A DNA stretch of 64,000 nt, taken from NCBI RefSeq assembly GCF_046845755.1, contig NZ_CP177357.1, positions 2,542,001 through 2,606,000 on the forward strand, read 5' to 3'. Shown here one piece after another: positions 1 to 8,234 of this stretch. Positions within the stretch are counted from its first letter, which is position 1; each line of letters starts with the position of its first letter. The translations under genes were made by a program, and so were the position numbers. This stretch comes from Rubrivirga sp046845755. Lineage in GTDB: Bacteria > Bacteroidota > Rhodothermia > Rhodothermales > Rubricoccaceae. The notes beneath the pieces are model-generated. The model was not told the DNA's origin, searched no databases, and saw nothing but the letters and a program-made list of their open reading frames with translations.

Positions 1-202
1 AGCGGTCGACGGCGGTGACGGCGTGGCCCTGCTCGGCGAGCCAGACCGCGTTGCGGCCCTGCCCCTCGGCCAGGCACAGCACGCGGCTGTTGAACGCCAG
101 CCGGTCGGCGACGGCGGCGAGAAAGTCGTTGGGGGCGTCGCCGTACGCGAGCGCGGGCTCGGCGTAGCGGGCGTCCCAGAAGTCGGGCGGAGGGCCGGGC
201 AT
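1..202 (-). CDS. SAM-dependent methyltransferase, TehB-like (3' end missing)
   Basis: Only the first 67 codons lie in the window; the gene runs off the left edge. It starts at ATG (202-200) and opens with residues such as FWDARYAEP and YGDAPNDFL, typical of small class I SAM methyltransferases of the tellurite-resistance/thiopurine type. Residues 41-52 (VLCLAEGQGRNA) are the glycine-rich SAM-binding motif I, followed by AVDR where the acidic ribose-binding residue is expected. The fold call is strong; the substrate cannot be told from this fragment. It lies downstream of the TonB receptor gene on the same strand, separated from it by a terminator, so it is probably transcribed independently. 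Confidence 0.8.
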   Translation of the reverse strand, partial: MPGPPPDFWDARYAEPALAYGDAPNDFLAAVADRLAFNSRVLCLAEGQGRNAVWLAEQGHAVTAVDR

Positions 203-277
203 CGGTCGGGGCGGAGGCGGGATCGGTGTACGCGCGCGCGGCGCCCCCGCTCCGCCGCTCGCGCCCCTCCCCCACTC

Positions 278-315
278 AAAAAAAGCGGGCCCGCCAGCCG
301 AAGCCGACGGGCCCG
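278..315 (-). terminator. Rho-independent terminator of the TonB receptor gene
   Basis: On the minus strand a GC-rich stem of about 13 bp (286-315, TTCG loop, allowing G-U pairs) is followed by seven T residues (284-278). It lies 27 nt past the stop codon of the receptor gene and closes the long minus-strand glucan operon. Confidence 0.85.
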
Positions 316-341
316 AACGGGGCACCTGCTGGCGCAAGCGC

Positions 342-3300
342 CTAGTTGAAGCGGTACCGGATGCCGACCTGGGCGCGCCAGCGCGAGAACTCGCTGGGGT
401 CGTCGACGAACGTCTCGGCCGGGCCCGTGAAGTTGAACAGCGGCTCGCCGCTGCCGTCGAACCCGACGAGGGAGAGCGGCGACGTGGCAGCCGGGCTGGC
501 GACCTTGCGCACGCCCCAGTCGGAGCTGATCAGGTTCGCCACGTTCTGCACGTCGAGGCTGAGCTGCAACGTGTTGCGGGCGTCGCCGGTCAGGAACGAG
601 AGGTCCTGCAGGAGGCGGAGGTCGACCGACGAGTACCACGGGTTGACGGCCCCGTTGCGCTCGGCGATGCTTCCCCGGTTGGCGCTGAGGTACGCGTCCT
701 GCCGGATAAACCGGTCGAGCGCCGCATACTGATCGGCGGCGGTCCCCACGAAGGCGCCGTTGCCGTCGGTCTCGGAAAACCGGATCTCGCCGGCCGAGGC
801 CGGGATGTAGATCAGGTCGTTGCCGCCCGAGCCGTCGCCGTTGACGTCGCCGGAGTACGTGAACGAGTAGCGGTTGCCGCCCGCGTACAAGAACTGGTTG
901 CCCTTGGCGAGCGTCGCGAACACGCCGACGCTGGTCGAGGCGGCCTCGCTCCAGTCCATCCGGTAGAGCGCCGTGCCGATAATCCGGTGCGGCTGGCCAA
1001 ACTGGGCCGGCGCCAGCTGCGGGCGGTTGGGGTCGCCCTGGACCGGGTTCGAGCCCCACAGGACCGAGGCGATCTCGGTCGTCGAAAACAGGTTCTCGGC
1101 CTGCGTGTAGGCGTAGGCGCCGGACAGGTTGAGATTGTCCCCGAACGCCTTCCGGAGCTGGGCCGTCAGGCTCAGGTTGTAGCCCTCCGACGAGCTGTCG
1201 ATGACGTAGATGCCCGCGCCGCCGTCGGGGTTGAGCTCCTGCTCGCCGGCACCGGTCCCGCCGAAGTAGGGGCGCCCGTCGGCGAGCGTCCGGACCGGCG
1301 TCCGCAAGTCGGCGTTGCGGATGTAGACGGCGTTGAGGTCCTTCCCGAAGATCCCCTCCAGCGTCAGGAGCGCGTCGCCGGGCAGGCGCTGGTCGACGGC
1401 GAGGTTCGTGGTCCAGACCTGCGGGTAGCGGAAATCGTCGTCCATCGCGTTGAGGTCGAACGACTGCTGGAGCGTGGCCTCGTCGCTCGTGCGCAGGTCC
1501 TCGGGGATCGAGGCGTAGGGCTCGGCGCCCGGCAGGTTCGGGTTCGCGCCCGGGTTCGAGATCACGTTCCCGATCCAGACGAAGGGCACGCGGCCGGTGA
1601 AGATGCCGGTCCCGCCCCGGACCTGGGTCGAGCGCTCCGTGCCCGGGGCGTAGTTGAACCCGAGGCGCGGCGAGAACAGCAGCGCCGCGCCCGGGAGCTC
1701 GGCCTGGTCGACGGTCTCGGCCGCGTCGTTCTCGTCGAGGGCCGTCAGGCCCGTCGAGAACGGATTCGCGACCGGCTCGGTGACGTAGAACGGCGCGTCG
1801 ACACGCAACCCCAGCGTCAGGCTGAGCTGGGGCGAGACGAGCCACTCGTCCTGCACGTAGACGCCCACCTGGCCGACGTCAATCGTCTCGCCCTTGAACG
1901 CCAGCGACTCCGAGGTCACCATCCCGTTGAGGTCGACGCGGCACGACGTGCCGGCCTCGAGGAAGAGGTCCGCGCCCGGGCCGCAGAGCGGGAGGTCGGG
2001 GTCGGTGACGGCCAGGAACTGGTCGACCCCGAAAAAGGTGGAGCCGTTCGGGATGCCGTCGCCCTCGAAGTCGAGGAAGTACGGGAGCTGGAAGAGCCCG
2101 TGGCGGAAGAGGTTGAAGGAGTTGAAGAACGAGAAGTACTCAAAGTTGGCGCCGCCCGTCACGATGTGCTGGCCGAGGGGGAGCGTCAGGTTGTTCGTGA
2201 TCTGGAGCACGTCCTGATCCAGGATGTTGCGGATCGAGAAGGGCTCGTGGCCGGCCGTCGTGTAGGTCACGCCGCCCTCGACGATCTCGATCGTCGGGAA
2301 GGGGGCGCTCTTGGGCTCGCGGAAGTCGCGAAAGCGGCTGTAGCTGGCGAAAAAGCGGTTCGAGTTGACCCCGAAGCGGCTGTTGAGCTCGAGCGCGACG
2401 GAGTGCAGCTCGTTGTTGATGCGGTAGCCCGCGTTCTCGAACGGCAGGCTCGACTCGTTCGGCCCCCGCCCCGCGTTCGCGAACGAGATGGCCGCCGGGT
2501 TGACGGTCAGGTCGCGGAAGGCGTCGAGGTAGTTGTACCGGAGCGACAGCTCGTTCGAGTCGTTGACGTTCCAGTTCAGCTTCGCGAGCAGCTTGTCGTT
2601 GTCGGTCGCGCGGAGGTAGTCGTCGTAGCCGCCGGTCTCGTAGCCGTAGCCGTCGCGAAGGCGCGCCGAGATGGCGTCGAGGTCGCTTGCCTGGACGCGG
2701 CTCTCGCCGAACGAGAGCGTCCCGTCGCGGTTGGCGACGAAGTTCGTGCCGGGGTCATCCCTGCGGGATAGCTCGCCGTTGACGTAGACGAACAGCTTGT
2801 CGCGGACGATCGGCCCGCCCGCCGCCAGCCCGATCTGGCTGAACGACAAGTCGGGATTGGCGATCACCGGGTTGCCCGAGACCGTGTTGCCGACGAAGTC
2901 CTCGTTGCGGTAGAACGTGTAGGCCGTGGCCGTGAGCCGGTTCGTGCCCGACTTGGTGACCTGGTTGACGCTCGCGCCCGTGAAGCCGCTCTCGCGGACG
3001 TCGTAGGGGGCGATCGACACCTGGACCTGCTCGATGGCGTCGTACGGGACCGGCTCGGCGCCGGCCTGCCCGCCCGGCGACGGGTCGTCCAAGCCGAAAG
3101 CGTTGTTGAAGTACGAGCCGTCGAGGGTGACGTTGTTGTAGAGCCAGTTGCGGCCGCCGAACGAGAAGTTGCCGTCCGAGCGCGGGTCGACGCGCGTCAG
3201 GTCACGCGTGGAGCGGTTGACGGTCGGCAGCGTGGCGACCTCGGCGGCGTCGATGTAGGTGCTCGCGCCCGTCCGGTCGGACGCCAGCACCTCGTCGGCG

Positions 3301-3671
3301 ACGCCCTCGACGGTCACGCCGTCCAGCCCGACGGCGGTCTCGCTCAGCGTGAGGTCGAGGCGGAACGTCTGGCCGAGCTGGAGCTGGAGGTCGGACTCTA
3401 CGGCGTCCTGGTAGCCCAGGAACGTCGCCGTGACGGTGTAAGGCCCGCCGATGCGCAGGTTGGGGAGCGCGTACGCGCCGCCGACCCGGGTCGAGGTCGC
3501 GTACCGCGTGCCCGACGGGGTGTGGACCGCGACGACGTTGGCGCCCGGGATGGGCTGGCCGGCCTCGTCGAAGACGAAGCCGGAGAGGCCGGAGGTCGTC
3601 ACGCCCTGGGCGTGGACGGTGCCGGCCAGCAGCAGGAGGGCCGCCAGCGCGGCGAGGGGACGGATGCGCAT
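342..3671 (-). CDS. TonB-dependent receptor, Oar-like, with carboxypeptidase-regulatory domain
   Basis: A 1109-residue outer-membrane transporter. The ATG at 3671 is chosen over an upstream in-frame ATG because it starts a clean signal peptide (residues 1-21, ending TVHA). A carboxypeptidase-regulatory-like beta-sandwich follows (about 28-115, with GFVFDEAGQPIPGANV), then a plug domain (about 125-300) and a large beta-barrel ending in RWRAQVGIRYRFN, a typical aromatic C-terminus. Family knowledge: Oar-type receptors import large substrates using TonB energy. It is the last gene of the minus-strand run with the sugar ABC transporter, 131 nt after the MalG-type gene, so import of glucans or maltodextrins across the outer membrane is the likely job. 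The substrate is inferred from context only. Confidence 0.9.
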   Translation of the reverse strand: MRIRPLAALAALLLLAGTVHAQGVTTSGLSGFVFDEAGQPIPGANVVAVHTPSGTRYATSTRVGGAYALPNLRIGGPYTVTATFLGYQDAVESDLQLQLGQTFRLDLTLSETAVGLDGVTVEGVADEVLASDRTGASTYIDAAEVATLPTVNRSTRDLTRVDPRSDGNFSFGGRNWLYNNVTLDGSYFNNAFGLDDPSPGGQAGAEPVPYDAIEQVQVSIAPYDVRESGFTGASVNQVTKSGTNRLTATAYTFYRNEDFVGNTVSGNPVIANPDLSFSQIGLAAGGPIVRDKLFVYVNGELSRRDDPGTNFVANRDGTLSFGESRVQASDLDAISARLRDGYGYETGGYDDYLRATDNDKLLAKLNWNVNDSNELSLRYNYLDAFRDLTVNPAAISFANAGRGPNESSLPFENAGYRINNELHSVALELNSRFGVNSNRFFASYSRFRDFREPKSAPFPTIEIVEGGVTYTTAGHEPFSIRNILDQDVLQITNNLTLPLGQHIVTGGANFEYFSFFNSFNLFRHGLFQLPYFLDFEGDGIPNGSTFFGVDQFLAVTDPDLPLCGPGADLFLEAGTSCRVDLNGMVTSESLAFKGETIDVGQVGVYVQDEWLVSPQLSLTLGLRVDAPFYVTEPVANPFSTGLTALDENDAAETVDQAELPGAALLFSPRLGFNYAPGTERSTQVRGGTGIFTGRVPFVWIGNVISNPGANPNLPGAEPYASIPEDLRTSDEATLQQSFDLNAMDDDFRYPQVWTTNLAVDQRLPGDALLTLEGIFGKDLNAVYIRNADLRTPVRTLADGRPYFGGTGAGEQELNPDGGAGIYVIDSSSEGYNLSLTAQLRKAFGDNLNLSGAYAYTQAENLFSTTEIASVLWGSNPVQGDPNRPQLAPAQFGQPHRIIGTALYRMDWSEAASTSVGVFATLAKGNQFLYAGGNRYSFTYSGDVNGDGSGGNDLIYIPASAGEIRFSETDGNGAFVGTAADQYAALDRFIRQDAYLSANRGSIAERNGAVNPWYSSVDLRLLQDLSFLTGDARNTLQLSLDVQNVANLISSDWGVRKVASPAATSPLSLVGFDGSGEPLFNFTGPAETFVDDPSEFSRWRAQVGIRYRFN

Positions 3672-3802
3672 CGAGGTGGGGGTGTGTGGACAGCCCCCCG
3701 GGCCGGACGCGCTCAGGGAAGCCCTGACTGCAAGGTATACGATTCCAACGCCTTGCGATCCACGCACCTCATCTCGTCCCCATCCACCTCGCCCCCCCGA
3801 GG

Positions 3803-4627
3803 TCAGCCCTTAACGGCGCCCAGCGTCAGGCCGGAGACGAGGAACCGACTCACGGCCAGGAAGAGGGCGATCACCGGGATCGAGACCAGGAGCGAGCCGG
3901 CTGCATACAGCCCCCACTGCGTCGACATCGAACCCTGGAACTGCTTGAGCCCGACCGGCATCGTGAACAGCTCGGTGTCCTGCAAAACGACCGCCGCAAC
4001 GACGTACTCGTTCCACGCCGTCATGAACGAGAACAGCGCCGTGATGGCGAGCGCGGGCGCCGCGAGCGGCAGGATCACCTTGTAAAACGCCTGCCACGGC
4101 GTCGCCCCGTCGATGCGCGCGGCCTCCTCCAAGCTTGCGGGGACGGTGTCGTAGTACCCCTTCATCTGCCAGACGCAGAAGGGCAGCGCGGTCGCCGAGT
4201 AGATCACGACGAGCCCGAGGTACGAGTTCAAGAGCCCCAGCTCCACGAGCACGATGTAGAGCGGCAAGAGCAGCATCGTCGCCGGAAACATCTGGGTGAC
4301 CAGAATCCCGGAGAGCGCCGCCTTGCGCCCCCGGAAGCGGTGCCGCGACAGCGCGTACCCGGCCGTCGAGGCGAGTGCGACGCCGGTGATGGTGACCATG
4401 AGCGCGACCAACAGGCTGTTGCCGAGCCAGCGCAAGAACGGCGTCTCGGTCAGCAGCACGCGGTAGTTGTCGAGCGTCGCGCCGTCGGGGACGACGGCCA
4501 GCGACCGCGAGAGCAGCTGGTCGGTCGGGCGCAGCGAGATCGTCAGGATCCGCGCGAGGGGGAAGACCGCGACGAACACGAAGAGGGCGAGCGTGGCGTA
4601 CGCGCCGAGGCGGCTGGCGACCCTCAT
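3803..4627 (-). CDS. Carbohydrate ABC transporter permease, MalG type
   Basis: A 274-residue inner-membrane permease with six predicted helices. The EAA loop that contacts the ATPase is at about 168-190 (EEAARIDGATPWQAF). The N-terminal helix and the long periplasmic loop (RPTDQLLSRSLAVVPDGA) match the MalG/CUT1 family. Its ATG is 3 nt from the stop of the glycoside hydrolase gene, so the two are translationally close. The partner permease (8235-9182) and binding protein (9268-10509) are in the same run. No ABC ATPase lies in the window; CUT1 systems often share a distant MsmX/UgpC-type ATPase. Substrate probably maltodextrin, from context. Confidence 0.92.
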   Translation of the reverse strand: MRVASRLGAYATLALFVFVAVFPLARILTISLRPTDQLLSRSLAVVPDGATLDNYRVLLTETPFLRWLGNSLLVALMVTITGVALASTAGYALSRHRFRGRKAALSGILVTQMFPATMLLLPLYIVLVELGLLNSYLGLVVIYSATALPFCVWQMKGYYDTVPASLEEAARIDGATPWQAFYKVILPLAAPALAITALFSFMTAWNEYVVAAVVLQDTELFTMPVGLKQFQGSMSTQWGLYAAGSLLVSIPVIALFLAVSRFLVSGLTLGAVKG

Positions 4628-4630
4628 CGG

Positions 4631-7600
4631 CTAGCGGATAGAGCCCACGACGACGTCGTAGACGTTCGGCGAGCGGCTGTCGACGCGGCCGCCGCCGGTG
4701 TCGTCGGAGGCGTCGTCGTCGACCCGGAGGAAGGTGCCGACGCCGGAGCCGGAGCCCCGGGCGCCGACCAGCATCGTGACGCGGGCCCCGCGCAGCGAGG
4801 GCACGATGAACGTCGGGATGGCGAACTGGAGCGAGCCCGTCGACGGGTCGAAGGCCGTGCCCGAGCCGAGCCGGCCGATCTCGCGGCCGCGCGCGTCCTC
4901 GACGACGAGCCCGTCGCCGACGAAGATGACGTACTCGTAGCCGCCGTCGTCGGGGAAGTCGTAGTCGGCCCCGCGGCCGACGGTCTCGGCCCCGCCCTCT
5001 TCCGAGTCGATGGCGAAGGCGACGATCGTGTTCTCGCCGAGCGCGGCGAACTCGGCCCGGAAGTAGGTCGTCGAGTCGTCGCGAGCCACCTCGAAGTAGG
5101 TCACGTCGAGCTCGCCCGGGGGCACGCCCTCGGGATAGGTGAAGGTGCTGGTCGCGCCCCAGTCGTCGCCCGAGGGGTCGGTCTGGGTGAGGGCGACGGC
5201 GGCGCGCGGGTTGTCGCGCAGGATCTGGCCGTCGCCGAGCTGGCGCTGGTCGGCGACGGCCCGCATCACGGGGTACTCGTCGCGGAGATCGGGCTCGACG
5301 AAGGCGAAGCCGTCCCAGGCGTCGGGCATCGGGGCCAGCTCGCCGGACGGCACGGGCTCGCCGTCGACCTCGGCGCCGTCGGCGGTCAATTCGACCGTAA
5401 ACGACTCACGGGCCGTCACCGTCGTGTCGCTGGCGACCGCGAGCGGGACGGCGACGCGGCGGCCGGCCGCTTCGAGCACGATCGTCGCGGCCTCCGTCAG
5501 CTCGCCGCCCGGCTCGACCCTCGCCTCCAGGCCGTCGGCGGACTGCGTCATCGTCAGCCCGACCGTCCCGCCGCGCAGGCGCAGGCGGACCGTCGTCTCG
5601 CCCCAGGCCTCGGGCAGGTGCGGCGCCACGACGAGCGTGTCGGCCGTGGCGTAGCGCGCGCCGACGAGGCCGCGCATGGTGGCGTCGAGGAAGCCCGCCA
5701 GGCTCCACGGCTGGATCGGCGCGCCGCCGACCTCGGGGAGCAGCCCGGCCTCGCGGGGGTGCCCGGCGACGAGCTCGGGGATGCCGCCGACGACGCCCGC
5801 GTCGAGCAGCAGCTCGGCCTGCGCCTGTACGAGCGCCGCGGCCGGCTCGGCGCCGCCCGTCTCGGCCATCAGCGTGGCGACGGGGCCCGCCAGCCACGTC
5901 CACACGGCGCCGTTGGAGCGCGCCGACTCGGGCGTGTAGTACTCCGGGGCGTCGAGGTAGGGGTGGAACATCGAGTCCGACTGCGCCAGCGACGCGATGC
6001 CATACGGGAACGCGAGCCGATCCGCGAGCGCGCGGGCGAATCGGGCGCGGTCGGCGGGGGGCAGCCCGTCCATCTGGGCCAGCGCCAAGAGGGCGCCGGG
6101 GCGCACGTCGCGCGAGCGGCCGTTCGCGTCGACGCGGTCCGCGAGCAGGTCGCCGTCGGCGAAGGCGCGCTCGAACTGGCGGACGAGCACGGCGGACGTG
6201 TCGGCGTACCACACGGCCGACGACCGCTGGGAGACGCCCATGATGCGGGCAAACTGGGTGGCCGTCCCGAGCGCGCGGTACAGCGCCCCCTGGTTCTCGG
6301 CGACGGCGCCGCGCCGGCGAACGCCGCCCCGCTCGGGGTCGCCTTCAAGCCACGTGCCGCGCCGGTCACGGGCCACCAGGAACCCGAGGGAGTCGGTCGC
6401 GCCGCCGTTGCGGCTGTCGGGCTCGTAGATGCCGCGGAGCGCGAAGACGGTCTTGAACCAGAAGTTGGCCCCGCCGGTCACGAGCGAGCGGTCGCCGGTC
6501 GTGCGGACGTAGTCGCCGGCGGCGCCCAGGAAGACGGCCGTGCCGTCGGCGGTCGAGAACACGTCGTCGGAGCCGTCGAGCCGGACGAGGTCCGGGGCGC
6601 GGCCGAGCAGGTCGGCGCGGCGGTCGAAGATCTGGCCGGCGCCCGTCGTGCGGATGAGGTCGCCAGCGGTCTCCCACCGGCCGGTGCTCAGGAACGCCGG
6701 GACGGTCCACGCGGCGGAGGGATACGAGGCCGGCTCGGCGCCGGGCAGGCCGGGCCGGATCGAGACGCGCGCGCTGTCGCGGACGGTCAGCGTCTCCAGC
6801 GACACGACGGCCCAGCGGTAGGCGGCGTTGAGCGTCGCGTCGTCGGTCTCGAAGACGACGTCGTCGACGATGGCCGCGAGCCGGGCGCTGCGGGCCTCGC
6901 GGCGGGCATCGCCGGTCGCCAGCGCCTCCCGAGCGGCGGCGGCGGCGGCTTGGGGCGTCGCGCCGGTCGCGACGGCGACGGCGCCGGGCGTCTCGACGAG
7001 CACCTCGCCGAGGCGGAAGGCCTGGTCGCGCCCGCCCTCGGGCGTGTCGTCGGCGGCGCTCGTGGAGCGGACGCCGTCGCCCGCGACGGCCGTCCAGATC
7101 GGGCCCTCGGGGACCACGGTCGAGTCGGTCGGCACGTCGGCGGCGGCGGCGAACACCAACGTTCCGCCCACGTCCTGAATGCGGTAGTCGCCCGCCGCGC
7201 GGCGCTCGCTGCGGACCGGCCGGAAGCCGACCACGCCCACCGAGTCGGCGACCTCGACGTAGAGCGCGGCCTGCCCCTCGGCGGCGCCGTCGAGGAGCGT
7301 CACGCGCTCGCTCAGGCGCGAGGGGCGCTCGCCCTGGATCTGGCCGATGATTTTGGCGACGAAGCCGGTCGTGTCCTGCTCCAGGTACGTCCGCACGGCC
7401 ACGTCGGGCCGGGCGACGCCCCGGATGCGGTCGCGCGGGCCGAGCCCGATGGAGTCGGCGTCGGACCACCAGCGCCAGCCGTGCAGCGCCGTCCGGCCGC
7501 CGACGGACAGCCCCATCGCGGGGTCCCGGCCGGGCCCGGCCAGCGCGTCGTACCACGTCGCCCCGCCGGGGTCGGCCTGGAACGTCGACCGGGTCGCCCC

Positions 7601-7822
7601 GGTCGAGTCGGCTTCGTCGAGCGCCTCGGCCTCGACCGCGAGCGCGACCAGCGACGCGGGCCCCTCCCCGACGAGCTGGCTCTCGGGCGGTTCGCCGCCG
7701 CACGCGCCGAGCACGACGAGCGCCGCCAGCAGCGCAGCCGCGGAGCGGAAGCGCGAGCGCCCCCCCCCCCTGGGTGACGACTCTCCTCCACCCGAGTCAT
7801 CCCCGCGCAGGCGGGGATCCAT
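4631..7822 (-). CDS. Surface or periplasmic glycoside hydrolase lipoprotein with C-terminal glucodextranase-like domain
   Basis: About 1063 residues if started at the ATG at 7822. A hydrophobic segment ending LVVLGAC gives a lipobox with Cys41, so the protein should be lipidated. The central region (roughly 300-760) looks like an (alpha/alpha)6-barrel glucosidase related to amylo-alpha-1,6-glucosidase families. The last 180 residues (about 880-1063, opening DPSGDDWGATSTFTYPEG) resemble the C-terminal domain of glucodextranase. It lies between MalF- and MalG-type genes, fitting trimming of imported alpha-glucans. Odd: the only in-frame start codons before the signal peptide lie inside the GIY-YIG element or its upstream frame, and an 11-base G run separates that ATG from the signal peptide. 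No native ATG, GTG or TTG remains between the repeat and the lipobox. The glycosidase class is moderately sure; exact activity is not. Confidence 0.75.
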   Translation of the reverse strand: MDPRLRGDDSGGGESSPRGGGRSRFRSAAALLAALVVLGACGGEPPESQLVGEGPASLVALAVEAEALDEADSTGATRSTFQADPGGATWYDALAGPGRDPAMGLSVGGRTALHGWRWWSDADSIGLGPRDRIRGVARPDVAVRTYLEQDTTGFVAKIIGQIQGERPSRLSERVTLLDGAAEGQAALYVEVADSVGVVGFRPVRSERRAAGDYRIQDVGGTLVFAAAADVPTDSTVVPEGPIWTAVAGDGVRSTSAADDTPEGGRDQAFRLGEVLVETPGAVAVATGATPQAAAAAAREALATGDARREARSARLAAIVDDVVFETDDATLNAAYRWAVVSLETLTVRDSARVSIRPGLPGAEPASYPSAAWTVPAFLSTGRWETAGDLIRTTGAGQIFDRRADLLGRAPDLVRLDGSDDVFSTADGTAVFLGAAGDYVRTTGDRSLVTGGANFWFKTVFALRGIYEPDSRNGGATDSLGFLVARDRRGTWLEGDPERGGVRRRGAVAENQGALYRALGTATQFARIMGVSQRSSAVWYADTSAVLVRQFERAFADGDLLADRVDANGRSRDVRPGALLALAQMDGLPPADRARFARALADRLAFPYGIASLAQSDSMFHPYLDAPEYYTPESARSNGAVWTWLAGPVATLMAETGGAEPAAALVQAQAELLLDAGVVGGIPELVAGHPREAGLLPEVGGAPIQPWSLAGFLDATMRGLVGARYATADTLVVAPHLPEAWGETTVRLRLRGGTVGLTMTQSADGLEARVEPGGELTEAATIVLEAAGRRVAVPLAVASDTTVTARESFTVELTADGAEVDGEPVPSGELAPMPDAWDGFAFVEPDLRDEYPVMRAVADQRQLGDGQILRDNPRAAVALTQTDPSGDDWGATSTFTYPEGVPPGELDVTYFEVARDDSTTYFRAEFAALGENTIVAFAIDSEEGGAETVGRGADYDFPDDGGYEYVIFVGDGLVVEDARGREIGRLGSGTAFDPSTGSLQFAIPTFIVPSLRGARVTMLVGARGSGSGVGTFLRVDDDASDDTGGGRVDSRSPNVYDVVVGSIR
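7760..7770 (-). repeat. G11 homopolymer (C11 on plus) at the N-terminus of the glycosidase gene
   Basis: Eleven identical bases lie between the ATG at 7822 and the signal peptide. With 11 G the ATG at 7822 is in frame with the lipoprotein. A change to 9 or 12 would put the second ATG of the repeat (7800) in frame instead, and 10 or 13 would leave no in-frame start there. Tracts of this length are prone to slippage and also to assembly error. Confidence 0.9.
7794..7822 (+). repeat. Left 29-bp terminal inverted repeat of the GIY-YIG element
   Basis: An exact inverse of 8166-8194. The 18-bp hairpin core is at 7800-7817. Read on the minus strand it holds two ATGs in different frames (7822 and 7800), both potential starts for the downstream glycosidase. 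Confidence 0.95.
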
Positions 7823-8149
7823 GCGACCTGCCCCAATGCCTCCACCCGCTCCGGGCTGGCGGTCGAGGTCGATGGCGAGGTCTCGCCACGTCGGGTTCTG
7901 CCCACGGATCAGCTGCAGCTTCCACTCCCGATTCCATTTCTTCAGGCGCCGCTCGCGCTCGACCGCATCGCGGATGGCGTCGTGCGGCTCGACGTAGACC
8001 AACCGAGCCACGCCGTGCTCGGCCACAAACGCGGACCCCTCTCCTCGCCGATGTTCATCGAGGCGCCGGGCGAGATCGGTCGTCACGCCGATGTAGAGCG
8101 TGCCGTTGGGCTTGCTGGCGAGGATGTAGACGAAGCCGGAGCGAGGCAA
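7823..8149 (-). CDS. Small GIY-YIG nuclease (UPF0213/YhbQ-like), no stop codon of its own
   Basis: The conserved region is FVYILASKPNGTLYIGV, holding the VYI and YIG halves of the GIY-YIG motif, then DLARRLDEHR with the catalytic Arg, and AVERERRLKKWNREWK with the metal-binding Glu. At about 95 residues this is the usual size for the family. The start is uncertain: a TTG at 8149 lies within the element, while ATGs at 8215 and 8218 lie outside it and would read through the terminal repeat. The frame has no stop: it continues through the left repeat into the glycosidase. A real protein fusion is unlikely because the glycosidase has an internal lipobox. The stop was probably lost, or the frame is shifted at the G run. 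Confidence 0.75.
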
Positions 8150-8165
8150 GCGGATGGGAGGCTGT

Positions 8166-8194
8166 ATGGATCCCCGCCTGCGCGGGGATGACTC
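8166..8194 (-). repeat. Right 29-bp terminal inverted repeat of the GIY-YIG element
   Basis: An exact inverse of the left end, with the hairpin core at 8171-8188. Its orientation and flank (GTATGGATCC on the inner side) match the solo copy at 48635-48663. Confidence 0.95.
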
Positions 8195-8234
8195 AATGTG
8201 GAATGGGCGGCCCATCACTCGGGCGCCAGCGGGG

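Larger units (their letters stand above)
7794..8194. mobile_element. 401-bp GIY-YIG element with perfect 29-bp terminal inverted repeats
   Basis: The two ends (7794-7822 and 8166-8194) are exact inverted copies of 29 bp. Each contains an 18-bp hairpin TCCCCGC-GCAG-GCGGGGA. The interior carries one reading frame, a small GIY-YIG nuclease, on the minus strand. A solo end of the same sequence is found 40 kb away (48635-48663). The element sits 40 nt after the MalF-type stop codon and directly against the glycosidase signal peptide. No transposase is present. The arrangement recalls REP/RAYT systems but with a GIY-YIG protein, so mobility by the nuclease is an inference. Confidence 0.8.

Noticed and set aside
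4340..7777. A very long open frame on the plus strand opposite the glycosidase gene (and similar ones at 987-2771, 11009-14167, 17209-18870, and 26846-31177 on the minus strand)
   Set aside because: At 72% GC, antisense frames of real genes stay open. These are Arg/Ala/Gly/Val-rich with no domain or signal, while the opposite strand encodes recognisable proteins.
7794..8194. A classical insertion sequence
   Set aside because: No transposase of any class is encoded in the 401 bp; only the GIY-YIG frame is present.
4631..8218. A single 1195-residue GIY-YIG/glycosidase fusion protein
   Set aside because: The glycosidase half begins with a lipoprotein signal and the join falls exactly in the element's terminal repeat, so a chance read-through is more likely than a functional fusion.
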